A stretch of DNA of 64,000 bases from Paracoccus seriniphilus (GCF_028553745.1 NZ_CP067129.1:2715754-2779753), one strand, 5' to 3'. Positions 48,893 through 57,898 are shown, counted from the first letter of the stretch. The notes: generated by a model from the sequence alone, not told the origin. Program-made: numbers and translations.

Positions 48893-49960
48893 TTATTGCT
48901 CCCATTCCAGTTCCTTGAAGGATGCTGTCGCATCACGCGCCACTGTTGCCTCATAGGACTGCCAGCCATTGCGCCAGGCAGACATCCCCTCAACGATCCG
49001 GGGCACGGCCCGGGACATGGGCAGCCCGTCGCGAATGGTTTCGCGCGTGGCGTCGCGCAGCGCCGTCAGAAAGTCCTGCTGTGGCTTCACCGCCTCTGGC
49101 CAGTTCTGCGCGACCCGCCCATGTCCGGGCACGATCAGCGAGGGCACGGGTGAAGGCGGCATCTCTGCCCAGTCGATCCAGCCCAGAAGCGATCCGTCCA
49201 CGACCGGCGTCAGTTCCCGGAACAACAGATCTCCGGTGAACAGCGTGCCGCTGGCGTCATCGAAAACTGTCAGATCATTGTCCGTGTGTGCAGTTCGGGC
49301 GGTGCGCAGCAACAGGCTGCGCCCGCCCAGATCTATGGTCATGCTGTCCGTCACCACCATATCGGGCAGGACGATTTCGGTGCCCAGCATCTGTTCGGCT
49401 CCGAACAGCCGCAATGCGTTGTCAAGATAGCTCTGCGCCCGCACGGCCAGCGCCCGCGGCAGCGCATGATGGGCCACGACCTGCGCCCCCGCCTCGGCAA
49501 AGACGGCGGCGCCCAGAACATGGTCGGGATGCATATGGGTCAGGATCACATGGCTGATCGGCTTGTCCGATATCTGCCGGATGGCGGTCAGAAACTCTTG
49601 CCCCTGCCGTCGCGACACGCCGGAATCGATCACGGCGATCCGGTCCTCGCCGATCACCACGCCCAGATTGGCGATCCGCCCGTCCGCCGTATCTTCCATC
49701 TGTGCGGGACGGCCCTGATAGACATGAACCCCCGGAGCGATTTCGCGCAGGTCCAGCGCCGGAAGCTGATTGCCGGCGACACAGCGAAATCCGTTCCCCG
49801 TCAGATCCGGGTGATCCTGCAGCCAGTCCTGCGTGATTCGCGCCGCGCCATGGCGACAGTCTTCCCTTGTCGCCGCGCTGCCCGCGGGCAGCAGAACCGG
49901 CATGCACAGCGGGGAAGAAGCGGCAAAACAGGCAGTCAAAACAAGATGAAACATGAGCAT
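48893..49960 (-). CDS. Quinoprotein relay system zinc metallohydrolase (MBL fold)
   Basis: A 355-residue exported protein starting at the ATG at 49960 (CAGGA before it); signal peptide MLMFHLVLTACFAASS. The metallo-beta-lactamase core begins near residue 75 and has the zinc motif THMHPDH, then GDLLF and VPGHG. Family members are encoded beside PQQ genes and alcohol dehydrogenase systems and are named quinoprotein relay system zinc metallohydrolases. It is divergent from pqqA over a shared 131-base control region. Its reaction is unknown. Confidence 0.85.
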   Translation of the reverse strand: MLMFHLVLTACFAASSPLCMPVLLPAGSAATREDCRHGAARITQDWLQDHPDLTGNGFRCVAGNQLPALDLREIAPGVHVYQGRPAQMEDTADGRIANLGVVIGEDRIAVIDSGVSRRQGQEFLTAIRQISDKPISHVILTHMHPDHVLGAAVFAEAGAQVVAHHALPRALAVRAQSYLDNALRLFGAEQMLGTEIVLPDMVVTDSMTIDLGGRSLLLRTARTAHTDNDLTVFDDASGTLFTGDLLFRELTPVVDGSLLGWIDWAEMPPSPVPSLIVPGHGRVAQNWPEAVKPQQDFLTALRDATRETIRDGLPMSRAVPRIVEGMSAWRNGWQSYEATVARDATASFKELEWEQ

Positions 49961-50002
49961 GTTTTCCTGCATTTGCATGGAAAGACGGCGTTTGGCGCCC
50001 TG

Positions 50003-50044
50003 CTACCTTAGTAGTGTTGACCTATCCTGCCCCTCATCTAACAT
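50003..50044 (+). promoter_or_regulatory. Candidate pqqA promoter with overlapping operator
   Basis: TTGACC (50017-50022) and TAACAT (50039-50044) are 16 bases apart. Immediately upstream, CTAC-CTTA-GTAG (50003-50014) is an inverted repeat centred near -42 from the predicted start. That is where a NarL-family activator would touch RNA polymerase. The regulator at 54704 is a candidate; this is inference. Confidence 0.5.
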
Positions 50045-50091
50045 GAAATCCAGTCGCTGTGTTGCGACATGGCTTTCGGAGGAGAACGAAT

Positions 50092-50184
50092 ATGGCCTGG
50101 ACCAAACCGATCCTGAAGGAAATCGCCTGCGGCATGGAAATCAACATGTATGCCCCGGCAGAGGACGAGCCCGTACTGTTCTAA
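50092..50184 (+). CDS. pqqA: PQQ precursor peptide PqqA
   Basis: A 30-residue peptide, MAWTKPILKEIACGMEINMY at its start. E16 and Y20 (the E-x3-Y motif) are the residues that PqqE joins to form the PQQ skeleton. GGAGGAG precedes the ATG. It is the substrate for the proteins encoded downstream and heads the pqqABCDE operon. It is too short for many gene finders. Confidence 0.95.
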   Translation: MAWTKPILKEIACGMEINMYAPAEDEPVLF

Positions 50185-50259
50185 GGGTTCCTTGGAAAAC
50201 AGACGTGATACACGGCCCTGTCCGATCCCCTCGGGCGGGGCCGTCTGCCTTGGTGAAAC

Positions 50260-51141
50260 ATGAAAATCGTCATTCTGGGTGCGGCTGCCGGTGGCGGCCT
50301 GCCACAATGGAACTGTGGTTGCGCCAATTGTGACGCAGCAAGACAGGGGCGCATCCCGTCCCTGACGCAAAGCTCTGTCGCGGTCAGCGCGGATGGAACG
50401 GATTGGGCGATCCTGAACGCCTCTCCGGACATCCGCATGCAACTGGCCGCGACGCCGGCTCTGCACCCCACGGGCCCGCGTCGGATGCCCTTGCGAGCCG
50501 TGCTGGTCACGAATGGCGATATCGATCATGTCGCCGGATTGCTGACCCTGCGCGAAAGCCAACCCTTTGCGTTGTTCGCCACCGCAGCCATCCATGACGC
50601 GCTGGCCGCCAACCCGATGATGGGGGCGCTGCAGCCCGATATCGTGCCGCGCCGCACCCTCGCGCTGGATCAGACGATCGATCTGCTTCCGGGTCTGACG
50701 GCAACCCTGTTTGCCGTGCCGGGCAAGGTACCGCTGTATCAGGAAGGCGAGGTCGTCGAGACCGGGTTGATGGGCGAGACGACCGTGGGCGTGGAACTGC
50801 GCAGTGCCGAACGGCGCGCCCTTTATATCCCCGGCTGTGCCGAAATGCCGGGCTGGCTGAAGGCGCGCATTTCCGGCGCCGATGCGCTGCTGTTTGACGG
50901 TACGCTGTGGCAGGACGATGAGATGATCCGCATGGGGCTGGGCAAGAAGACCGGCCGCCGCATGGGCCATATGGCCGCACAGGACAGTATCGCCAGCCTG
51001 GCCGATGTGCCGGTGGGACAACGCCTGTTCGTTCATATGAACAATTCCAATCCGCTGACCGACCCGTCCAGCGCAGAATCCGATGAGGCCGAACGGCAGG
51101 GCTGGCGGATCGGCCGCGACGGGATGGAGATCGCCCTATGA
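50260..51141 (+). CDS. pqqB: PQQ biosynthesis protein PqqB
   Basis: A 293-residue metallo-hydrolase-fold protein. The start MKIVILGAAAGGGLPQWNC and the motif NGDIDHVAGLL are typical; the CGCANCDAA segment can bind zinc. In other bacteria PqqB hydroxylates a tyrosine-derived intermediate. It follows pqqA after 75 bases and overlaps pqqC by 4 bases (ATGA). Confidence 0.96.
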   Translation: MKIVILGAAAGGGLPQWNCGCANCDAARQGRIPSLTQSSVAVSADGTDWAILNASPDIRMQLAATPALHPTGPRRMPLRAVLVTNGDIDHVAGLLTLRESQPFALFATAAIHDALAANPMMGALQPDIVPRRTLALDQTIDLLPGLTATLFAVPGKVPLYQEGEVVETGLMGETTVGVELRSAERRALYIPGCAEMPGWLKARISGADALLFDGTLWQDDEMIRMGLGKKTGRRMGHMAAQDSIASLADVPVGQRLFVHMNNSNPLTDPSSAESDEAERQGWRIGRDGMEIAL

Positions 51142-51890
51142 AAGACATGCCCGACGCCCCGCAAAGCCGCGAGGAATTCGAAGCCCGTCTGAGGGCCATT
51201 GGCGCACAGCGCTATCACGACCGCCATCCGTTCCATGCCCGCCTGCACGGAGGAGACTGCACCCCTGACGAGGTGCGCGCCTGGGTCATCAATCGCTGGA
51301 TGTATCAATCGCGCATCCCGATGAAGGATGCCGCCTTCATGAGCCGGGTCGAAGATCCCGACCTGCGCCGCGCCTGGCGCAAGCGGATCGAGGATCATGA
51401 CGGCGGCAGGACCGAAGGCGGCGGGCTGCGCCGCTGGCTGGCCTTGGCCCGTGCTGTGGGGCTGGATCCCGACTATGTGGCCAGCGGAGTCGGCATCATG
51501 CCGGCCACCCGGTTCGCCGTGGAGGCCTATGTGCGCTTCGTGCGCGACATGCCGTTGCTGGATGCGGTGGCGGCCAGCCTGACCGAATTGTTCGCGCCCA
51601 AGATCCATGCCCAGCGCATCGAAGGCCTGCTGGCCCATTACGATTTTGCGGATGACAGCAGTCTGGCCTATTTCCGCAAACGCCTGACCGAGGCCCCCGA
51701 AGACGTGAAATTCGGGCTGGATTACGTGCTGACCCATGCCGATACCCGCGAAAAGCAGGATGCGGCGGCAGCGGCGCTGATCTTCAAGACCGATGTTCTC
51801 TGGGCGCAGCTTGACGCCCTTTGGCATGGCTATGTCGAGGGCCACATCCCCCCCGGCGCATGGCGTCCCGGTGAAGGCATGGCGACATGA
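51138..51890 (+). CDS. pqqC: Pyrroloquinoline-quinone synthase PqqC
   Basis: A 250-residue helical oxidase. It catalyses the last step of PQQ formation, ring closure with oxidation, without metal or cofactor. Characteristic motifs are RYHDRHPFHARLH, INRWMYQSRIPMKD and a later FAVEAYVRFV. The start overlaps pqqB and the end overlaps pqqD, each by 4 bases. Confidence 0.97.
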   Translation: MKDMPDAPQSREEFEARLRAIGAQRYHDRHPFHARLHGGDCTPDEVRAWVINRWMYQSRIPMKDAAFMSRVEDPDLRRAWRKRIEDHDGGRTEGGGLRRWLALARAVGLDPDYVASGVGIMPATRFAVEAYVRFVRDMPLLDAVAASLTELFAPKIHAQRIEGLLAHYDFADDSSLAYFRKRLTEAPEDVKFGLDYVLTHADTREKQDAAAAALIFKTDVLWAQLDALWHGYVEGHIPPGAWRPGEGMAT

Positions 51891-52192
51891 ACAGCCCTTC
51901 CTCCCCGCTGATCGGCATGGATGACATCCCCTATCTGCCACGCGGGGTGCGGCTTCAGGACGACAGGGTGCGGGGCATTCGCGTGTTGCAGGCCCCCGAA
52001 CGCGCCATACAGCTGGACCAGATCGGCGATGCCATCCTGTCCGAACTGGACGGAAGCCGCAGCCTGTCCGTGATCGCGGCTCATCTGGCCGCCCGCTATC
52101 AGGCCCCCCGGGATCAGATTGCGGCCGACATGCGCGAATTCCTGACCGGGCTGATCGAACGGCGCATGGTTTTCGTGAAGGACGCGCCATGA
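51887..52192 (+). CDS. pqqD: PqqA-binding chaperone PqqD
   Basis: A 101-residue winged-helix-like RiPP recognition protein. It binds PqqA and presents it to PqqE. The pattern PYLPRGVRLQDDRVRG and LDQIGDAILSELDG fit the family. Four-base overlaps with pqqC and pqqE show coupling. Confidence 0.95.
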   Translation: MNSPSSPLIGMDDIPYLPRGVRLQDDRVRGIRVLQAPERAIQLDQIGDAILSELDGSRSLSVIAAHLAARYQAPRDQIAADMREFLTGLIERRMVFVKDAP

Positions 52193-53322
52193 AGGACCAA
52201 CCTGCCCCCCACGACATCGATGGCAACCCGGTCAGCTCTGGCCCGCCCATGGCCATGCTGGCCGAGATCACCCATCGCTGCCCGCTGGCCTGTCCCTATT
52301 GCTCGAACCCGGTCGAACTGACCCGCGCGCAGGCCGAACTTCCCGCCGAGGACTGGGTGCGGGTCTTCCGTGAGGCGGCGGACCTGGGCGTCTTGCAGGT
52401 GCATATATCGGGCGGGGAACCCGGCGCGCGCCGTGATCTGGCGCAGATCGTCGCTGGCGCGAAGGATGCCAGGCTCTATGTGAACCTGATCACCTCGGGC
52501 ATTGGTATCTCCCGTACGCGACTGATCGAACTGGATCGCGCCGGGGTCGATCATGTCCAGCTGTCCCTGCAAGGCATCCGCCCCGACATGGCCGATCGCA
52601 TCAGCGGTCATCCGGGATCATGGGACAAGAAGATGGCCTTCGCCGACTGGGTGACGGAAATCGGTTTTCCCCTGACCATCAACGCGGTGGTGCATCGCCA
52701 GAACATGGATCGCCTGCCCGACATGATCGACTTGGCCGAAGAACTGGGCGCGCGCCGGATCGAGGTCGCGACCGTGCAGTTCCACGGCTGGGCCGATCTG
52801 AACCGCGCCGCACTGATGCCAACGCGCGAACAGGCCGCCATTGCGCGACAGGTGGTCAACGCAGCGCGGATTCGGCTGCGCGGACGCATGGTGATCGACT
52901 ATGTGCCCGCCGACCATCACGCCATTTACCCCAAGGCCTGCATGGGTGGCTGGGGCAGCACCGGGCTGAATGTCGCTCCTGACGGATCTGTCCTGCCCTG
53001 CCACGCCGCACCGTCGATCCCCTGGATGCGTTTTGACAATGTCCGCAATCGCAGCCTGTCGGACATCTGGCACCTGTCTGATGCCTTCAACGCCTTTCGC
53101 GGCACCGAATGGATGGCCGAGCCATGCCGATCATGTGAGCGGAAAAACGTGGATTTTGGCGGCTGTCGATGTCAGGCTATGGCATTGGCGGGAGAGGCGC
53201 GGGCGACCGATCCGGTGTGCTCGAAATCGCCGCTGCATGCGCAGGTCGTCGCGCGGGCCGAGGAGGACGCGGCCACCGACAGGGATGATTTCATCTATCG
53301 GCGCATGAAAAAGGGAGGATGA
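52189..53322 (+). CDS. pqqE: PqqA peptide cyclase PqqE (radical SAM)
   Basis: A 377-residue radical SAM enzyme. The cluster motif is C31-x3-C35-x2-C38 in HRCPLACPYC. The C-terminal SPASM domain has cysteines around VLPCHAAPSIPW and CRSCERKNVDFGGCRC for auxiliary clusters. It joins the Glu and Tyr side chains of PqqA. The carrier gene starts 3 bases after its stop. Confidence 0.97.
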   Translation: MKDQPAPHDIDGNPVSSGPPMAMLAEITHRCPLACPYCSNPVELTRAQAELPAEDWVRVFREAADLGVLQVHISGGEPGARRDLAQIVAGAKDARLYVNLITSGIGISRTRLIELDRAGVDHVQLSLQGIRPDMADRISGHPGSWDKKMAFADWVTEIGFPLTINAVVHRQNMDRLPDMIDLAEELGARRIEVATVQFHGWADLNRAALMPTREQAAIARQVVNAARIRLRGRMVIDYVPADHHAIYPKACMGGWGSTGLNVAPDGSVLPCHAAPSIPWMRFDNVRNRSLSDIWHLSDAFNAFRGTEWMAEPCRSCERKNVDFGGCRCQAMALAGEARATDPVCSKSPLHAQVVARAEEDAATDRDDFIYRRMKKGG

Positions 53323-53325
53323 GAG

Positions 53326-54099
53326 ATGAAGGCATGGCTTTTGACCGGGCTGCTTCTGGCGTCGCCCGCATTGGCGCAGGAAAACCCGTTGCTGCCATCC
53401 GAAACCTGGGAAGATCTGCGCCAAACCGTCGTAGGCCTTGACGAGGAGCCGCCTCTGAACAGCGCGATCCTGGACCTGGAGGCACCGATGCGCGCCAATG
53501 ACGCCGCCATCGTGCCCATCCGGCTGACCCAGCCGACAGATGCACCACCGATTGACGGCCTGACGCTGGTCATTGATGAAAACCCCGCGCCGGTCGCCGC
53601 AGAATATGAATTCGGCCCGGCGCTGATGCCGCTGGATTTCGAAGTCCGAGTTCGCGTCGATGCCTATTCCGATGTTCGTGCCATTGGCGATCTTGCCGAT
53701 GGCGGCAAGGTCATGTCAGGGCGTTTCGTCAAGGCATCGGGCGGATGTTCGGCTCCGGCGGGCAAGGATATGGCCGCGGTCGAACAATCCATGGGGCAGA
53801 TGCGCTGGAAAAGCACCATGCAGGACGGGCGCAGCATCGGCACCCTGATGATCCGTCATCCGATGTTTTCGGGCCTGCAGCGTGATCAGGTCACATTGCT
53901 GAATATTCCGGCGAATTTCATCGACCGGCTGCAGGTTCGCCAGGGAGATGAGCTGCTGTTCTCGATGCAGGCGGGCATCTCGGTCAGCGAGGATCCGGTG
54001 TTCCGCTTTGCCTATGATCCCAACGGCCAGCCGATCACGGTGCATGCCGAGGATCTGGATGGCCATGTCTGGGATCAGACCTTTGGTGCAAAAGGCTGA
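53326..54099 (+). CDS. Quinoprotein dehydrogenase-associated SoxYZ-like carrier
   Basis: A 257-residue exported protein; signal peptide 1-17, ending ALAQE. The N-terminal part resembles SoxY (ANDAAIVPIRLT, VIDENPAPVAAEY, VKASGGCSAPAG with a Cys at about residue 144), and the C-terminal part resembles SoxZ (GTLMIRHPMFSG). Fusions of this type are encoded near PQQ dehydrogenases and are named SoxYZ-like carriers, presumably holding a group on the Cys. It is probably the last gene of the pqq operon. What it carries is unknown. Confidence 0.87.
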   Translation: MKAWLLTGLLLASPALAQENPLLPSETWEDLRQTVVGLDEEPPLNSAILDLEAPMRANDAAIVPIRLTQPTDAPPIDGLTLVIDENPAPVAAEYEFGPALMPLDFEVRVRVDAYSDVRAIGDLADGGKVMSGRFVKASGGCSAPAGKDMAAVEQSMGQMRWKSTMQDGRSIGTLMIRHPMFSGLQRDQVTLLNIPANFIDRLQVRQGDELLFSMQAGISVSEDPVFRFAYDPNGQPITVHAEDLDGHVWDQTFGAKG

Positions 54100-54110
54100 A
54101 CCGCGACAAG

Positions 54111-54132
54111 GGCCGCCCGGAACCGGGCGGCC
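54111..54132. terminator. Hairpin after the pqq operon
   Basis: GGCCGCCCG and CGGGCGGCC form a strong 9-bp stem with a 4-base loop, 11 bases after the carrier stop and before the convergent EF-hand gene. No T-run; likely acts in both directions. Confidence 0.6.
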
Positions 54133-54150
54133 AATTCGCATTCCCGCTGT

Positions 54151-54489
54151 TCATTTCCGGGACTTCTTGTGGGCTTCAGCCATATGCGCAAGCTCGCCTT
54201 TGGTCACCACGCCATCCTTGTTCTGATCCAGACGGGCGAACATCTTTTCGGGGTTCATGTTCGGGCGCTTGCCACCTTCATGCTTGCCCTTGGACCGGTC
54301 GCCCTTTTTCGCTTCGCGTTGCTTGGCCCCCTGCATGAACTCTTTCTTGCTGATCTTGCCGTCCTTGTTTGCATCAAGATGCTGCATCATGGCAGCCGGG
54401 GCCATCTTCGGGCGCTGCTGCTCGGCCGATGCGACCCCCGCGAACAGAACTGACAACCCGGTCATGGCGATGATGATTTTCTTTTGCAC
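54151..54489 (-). CDS. Periplasmic EF-hand protein
   Basis: A 112-residue exported protein; signal peptide 1-22 (AGVASAEQ). It has two canonical EF-hand loops, D39-A-N-K-D-G with E50 and D88-Q-N-K-D-G with E99, joined by a strongly basic Lys/Arg/Gly linker. The loops should bind calcium or similar ions. Position within the PQQ region suggests a possible metal-handling role for a quinoprotein dehydrogenase. The proline at loop position 2 that marks lanmodulin is absent. Function is inferred. Confidence 0.83.
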   Translation of the reverse strand: MQKKIIIAMTGLSVLFAGVASAEQQRPKMAPAAMMQHLDANKDGKISKKEFMQGAKQREAKKGDRSKGKHEGGKRPNMNPEKMFARLDQNKDGVVTKGELAHMAEAHKKSRK

Positions 54490-54703
54490 TTTGTCGTCCT
54501 TTCAAACATCCGTCGGCATTGCCGCGGTTGAAGGAGGTTTAGACCCATCGGAATAAACGCAGGGTAAACGACGAAACCTGTCGCCAAATTTGCATGACTG
54601 TGCCCACAGCAGGCTTGCTTTACCTTCCACCGCCTCTACAATCTAAGTATGAGTTGCAGCGGAGGAGGAGCCTGACTGCACTCTTCTAACGGGAGGAATA
54701 ACC
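54490..54703. other. Control region between EF-hand gene and regulator
   Basis: A 214-base gap between divergent genes. It contains CTAC at 54636-54639 followed by TCTAAGTAT, weakly like the palindrome before pqqA, and a clear GGGAGG ribosome site (54691-54696) for the regulator. I place no firm promoter. Confidence 0.4.
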
Positions 54704-55411
54704 ATGATCACCGCAGCCACAACGGCGCGCGTGTCAAATCCGCCACGACTGTGCGCAGATCAGGTCAGAGAAATCCTGATCGTGGATGATCATCCACTCA
54801 TGTGTGACGCGCTGGCGCTGACATTGAAGATCAGTTTCGGACTGAAACATGTCCGTACCGCACGCAGCCTTGCCTCGGCCATCGAACAGATCAAGGCGCA
54901 AGGGGCCCCTGACGCCGTCATCCTGGATTTGAACCTGCCCGATGCGCGCGGATCCGAAGGGATCGTCGCGCTGCGCCGGCAACTGCCCGACGTGCCCATC
55001 ACGATGATTTCCGCCGATCTGGAGGCGGCAATGATTTCGGCGGCCATGGCGGCTGGCGCTCAGGGATATATAAGCAAATCGCTCAGCCGCGAGGCTCTGG
55101 TCGACAGCCTGCGGCGCATGTGGGATGGCGAGCATGTCACCCCCGAGGGCTATCGCCCCGAAGAGGCAGATGCCGATGAACAGGCCAAGGCGGAACTGAT
55201 GCGCCGTTTCGCCTCGCTGACACCGCAGCAGATGCGCATCCTGCGGCTGATCTGCCAGGGCAAGGCCAACAAGGAGATCAGCTACGAACTGTCGATCGCC
55301 GAGGCGACCGTCAAGACGCATATCACCGCGATCATGTCCAAGATCAACGCACGCCGCAGGACTCAGGCAGTCCTGCTGGCAAATTCCATCCGGCTGTTCG
55401 AGGCTGGTTGA
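54704..55411 (+). CDS. NarL/LuxR-family response regulator
   Basis: A 235-residue regulator. The receiver domain (about 23-140) has ILIVDDH, phosphoacceptor D75 in VILDLNLPD, and K in GYISKS. The C-terminal LuxR helix-turn-helix (about 172-232) has SLTPQQMRILRLICQGKANKEI, quoted as LTPQQMRILRL, and ATVKTHITAIMSKI. It probably forms a pair with the histidine kinase at 56576, as in the FlhRS/Era-type systems that control alcohol or formaldehyde oxidation. It overlaps the FIST gene by one base. Confidence 0.92.
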   Translation: MITAATTARVSNPPRLCADQVREILIVDDHPLMCDALALTLKISFGLKHVRTARSLASAIEQIKAQGAPDAVILDLNLPDARGSEGIVALRRQLPDVPITMISADLEAAMISAAMAAGAQGYISKSLSREALVDSLRRMWDGEHVTPEGYRPEEADADEQAKAELMRRFASLTPQQMRILRLICQGKANKEISYELSIAEATVKTHITAIMSKINARRRTQAVLLANSIRLFEAG

Positions 55412-56586
55412 TGAATACCGGCCTGATTGCAAAGGAGGGTGCCATCGGGCCGGTGGCTGTGCAGGCCGACCGCGACGCAGACGACGCTCAGGAGTCTCTT
55501 TTGGCCGGCCTGCGCGGCATCGATCCCGCATTGGTGCTGCTGTTCACCGACGATCAGACCCGGCTGCGCGATCTGGCAAGGGGGCTGCGCGACGCACTGC
55601 CGCCCGGCTGTCTTGTCGCAGGCTGTTCCTCGGCCGGGGAGATCGGGCCTTGCGGCTATACCAGCCAGAGCGTGCTGGCCATCGGATTTCCGGCTTCCGA
55701 ATTCCGCGCCCATGCCCTGCAGTTGTCCAATCTGTCGGGGCTGCCGGTCTCGGAATGGATGACGGCACTACGCCGGATGCACAAGGATTTCTGTCCCGAT
55801 CCGGATCGGTCGTTGTTCGGCCTGTTGCTGGTGGACGGGCTGGCCGGACAGGAGGACGCGCTGGTCGCCACCATCGACGCGGCGCTGCCCTCGGTTCCCA
55901 CGCTTGGCGGCTCGGCCGGGGACGGGCTGGAGTTCGGACATACCTCGCTGCTGCTGAATGACGAGATCATTTCGAATGCAGCCATATTCCTGATGGTCGA
56001 GACCGGCTTGACCATCAGCGAGGTCACCTTTGCCCATTTCAGCCCCACCGCGACGCGCGCCGTCGTCACCGCCGCCCTGCCCGACAAGCGCCGGATCCTG
56101 GAACTGAACGCCGAACCCGCCGCCGAGGAATACGCCCGTATCATCGGCGTCCCCCAGGATCAGCTGACCCCGACCGAATTTGCCCGCCATCCGCTGTTGC
56201 TGCGCATGGGACGACGCCACCATGTCCGCGCCATCAGCGCCATCACCGAGGATGGCGGGCTGTCGCTGATGTCTGCAATCGACACCGGCACCGTGCTGAC
56301 GCTGGGGCGGGCCGACGATCTGACACAGGGATTCGCCGATGCGCTGGACGATCTGCCCCATGCGCCGCTGATGGTGCTGGGCTTCGACTGCATTCTGCGA
56401 CGGCTGGCACTGGAGCGCGCGGGACTCAGCGACCGGATGGGCGATCTGTTTGCCAAATATCGCGTGGCGGGTTTCAACACCTATGGCGAACAGCACAGCG
56501 GCATGCATGTGAATCAGACCTTTGTCGGACTGGCCTTCATGGCGCCGGACAAGGCTGCGCAGACTGGCAATCCCGATGCTGCGTGA
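55411..56586 (+). CDS. FIST-domain sensor protein (NosP-like)
   Basis: A 391-residue soluble protein with FIST N-terminal (about 35-235) and FIST C-terminal (about 240-380) domains. Typical motifs are GCSSAGEIG at 71-79 and GGSAGDGLEFG at 166-176. Family members next to histidine kinases include NosP, a heme protein that senses nitric oxide in Pseudomonas. Histidines H177 and H209 are possible heme ligands. There is no membrane segment. The ATG at 55411 gives TGATG with the regulator stop, and its end overlaps the kinase by 11 bases. Confidence 0.88.
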   Translation: MNTGLIAKEGAIGPVAVQADRDADDAQESLLAGLRGIDPALVLLFTDDQTRLRDLARGLRDALPPGCLVAGCSSAGEIGPCGYTSQSVLAIGFPASEFRAHALQLSNLSGLPVSEWMTALRRMHKDFCPDPDRSLFGLLLVDGLAGQEDALVATIDAALPSVPTLGGSAGDGLEFGHTSLLLNDEIISNAAIFLMVETGLTISEVTFAHFSPTATRAVVTAALPDKRRILELNAEPAAEEYARIIGVPQDQLTPTEFARHPLLLRMGRRHHVRAISAITEDGGLSLMSAIDTGTVLTLGRADDLTQGFADALDDLPHAPLMVLGFDCILRRLALERAGLSDRMGDLFAKYRVAGFNTYGEQHSGMHVNQTFVGLAFMAPDKAAQTGNPDAA

Positions 56587-57898
56587 GGACGATTCGGCCG
56601 CGCGCAAGGTCGAAAAGCTGACCCGCATCAACCAAGTGCTGATCGACCGTATCGACCGGCTGGAAGAATCGCGCGGCTCGGCCTGGTCGATGTTTCAGGC
56701 CGCCGTCGCACTGGAACAAGAGGTTCTGACCCGCACCCGCCAGTTGGAACAGGCCATGGCCGATCTGTCACAGCGCAACCGTGAACTGGCCGTGGCCCGC
56801 GCGGCCGCCGAAGAGGCCAACCGCTCGAAGACCCGGTTCCTGCGTGCAGCCAGCCACGATCTGCTGCAACCGCTTTCGGCCGCGCGGCTGTTCCTGTCGG
56901 CATTGACCGATACGCCGATGGATCCCCAGCAACTGGAGTTGACCGACCGGCTGTCAGGTGCCTTTGAATCGGTGGAACAACTGATGCATGCGGTATTGGA
57001 TATTTCCCGGCTGGACAGCCAGCGGATCGAGTTCAACCGCCAGCCGGTGCCGCTGCACGATCTGTTTCGCAAGCTTGCGGCCGAATATGCCCCGCTGGCC
57101 GAGGCCAAGAACCTGAAACTGTCCTTCGTCCAGACCGATGCCGTCGTCGAAAGCGATCCGGTGTTCCTGCGACGCATTGCGCAGAACCTGATATCGAATG
57201 CGATCAAATATACCAGCCGCGGGGGTGTCGTGGTCGGAGTGCGCCGGCAGCGAAACACCTGCTGGCTCTGCATCTATGACACCGGCGCGGGAATACCTGC
57301 CGTGGATCGCAACCGCATCTTCGAGGAATTCCAGCGTCTCGGCCATGATTCCGGCACGCCGGGGATGGGGCTGGGCCTGTCCATCGTGCGCCGGGCCTGC
57401 AACAAGCTGGGCCATCCGATAAGCCTGAATTCCGAAGCCATGCGCGGCACCGTCTTCAAGGTCGGCCTGCCCCCCGCCGAGAGCGACCACTGCCCCCGCC
57501 CCGCCGTCAAGGATCTGCTGACCACCACGTTGCGCGGGCGCGTAGCCCTGATCATCGAGAATGACGAAGCCATGCGGCGAGGCTATGAGCTGACACTGCA
57601 GGATCATCTGGGCATGGTGGCGCGGCTTTGCGGCAGCACCGCCGAAGCGGTTGCAACCATGGGCGAAGAACCCCCCGAGGTGATCATCGCGGATTACCAC
57701 CTGGAACATGGCGATACCGGCGTTGCCGCGATCGAGGCCCTGCGCTCGCGGTTGAACCAGCCGGTTCCCGCAATCATGGTCACCGCCCATCGCGATCCCG
57801 ATATCGCGCGCACCTGTGCCGCCATGGGCGTGCATCTGATGGAAAAGCCGCTGCGTCCGTCCGAACTGGGAGAGACATTGGCACGGGTTCTGGGCTGA
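56576..57898 (+). CDS. Soluble hybrid histidine kinase
   Basis: A 440-residue cytosolic kinase. A coiled coil (about 10-85) precedes the dimer/phosphoacceptor domain with H94 in ASHDLLQPL, the ATPase domain (NLISNAIKY, GMGLGLSIV) and a C-terminal receiver domain with D373 in IIADYHLEHGD. No sensor or membrane domain is present, so the FIST protein is the likely input. This matches NahK/ErcS'-type kinases. The ATG at 56576 overlaps the FIST stop. Confidence 0.92.
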   Translation: MLREDDSAARKVEKLTRINQVLIDRIDRLEESRGSAWSMFQAAVALEQEVLTRTRQLEQAMADLSQRNRELAVARAAAEEANRSKTRFLRAASHDLLQPLSAARLFLSALTDTPMDPQQLELTDRLSGAFESVEQLMHAVLDISRLDSQRIEFNRQPVPLHDLFRKLAAEYAPLAEAKNLKLSFVQTDAVVESDPVFLRRIAQNLISNAIKYTSRGGVVVGVRRQRNTCWLCIYDTGAGIPAVDRNRIFEEFQRLGHDSGTPGMGLGLSIVRRACNKLGHPISLNSEAMRGTVFKVGLPPAESDHCPRPAVKDLLTTTLRGRVALIIENDEAMRRGYELTLQDHLGMVARLCGSTAEAVATMGEEPPEVIIADYHLEHGDTGVAAIEALRSRLNQPVPAIMVTAHRDPDIARTCAAMGVHLMEKPLRPSELGETLARVLG

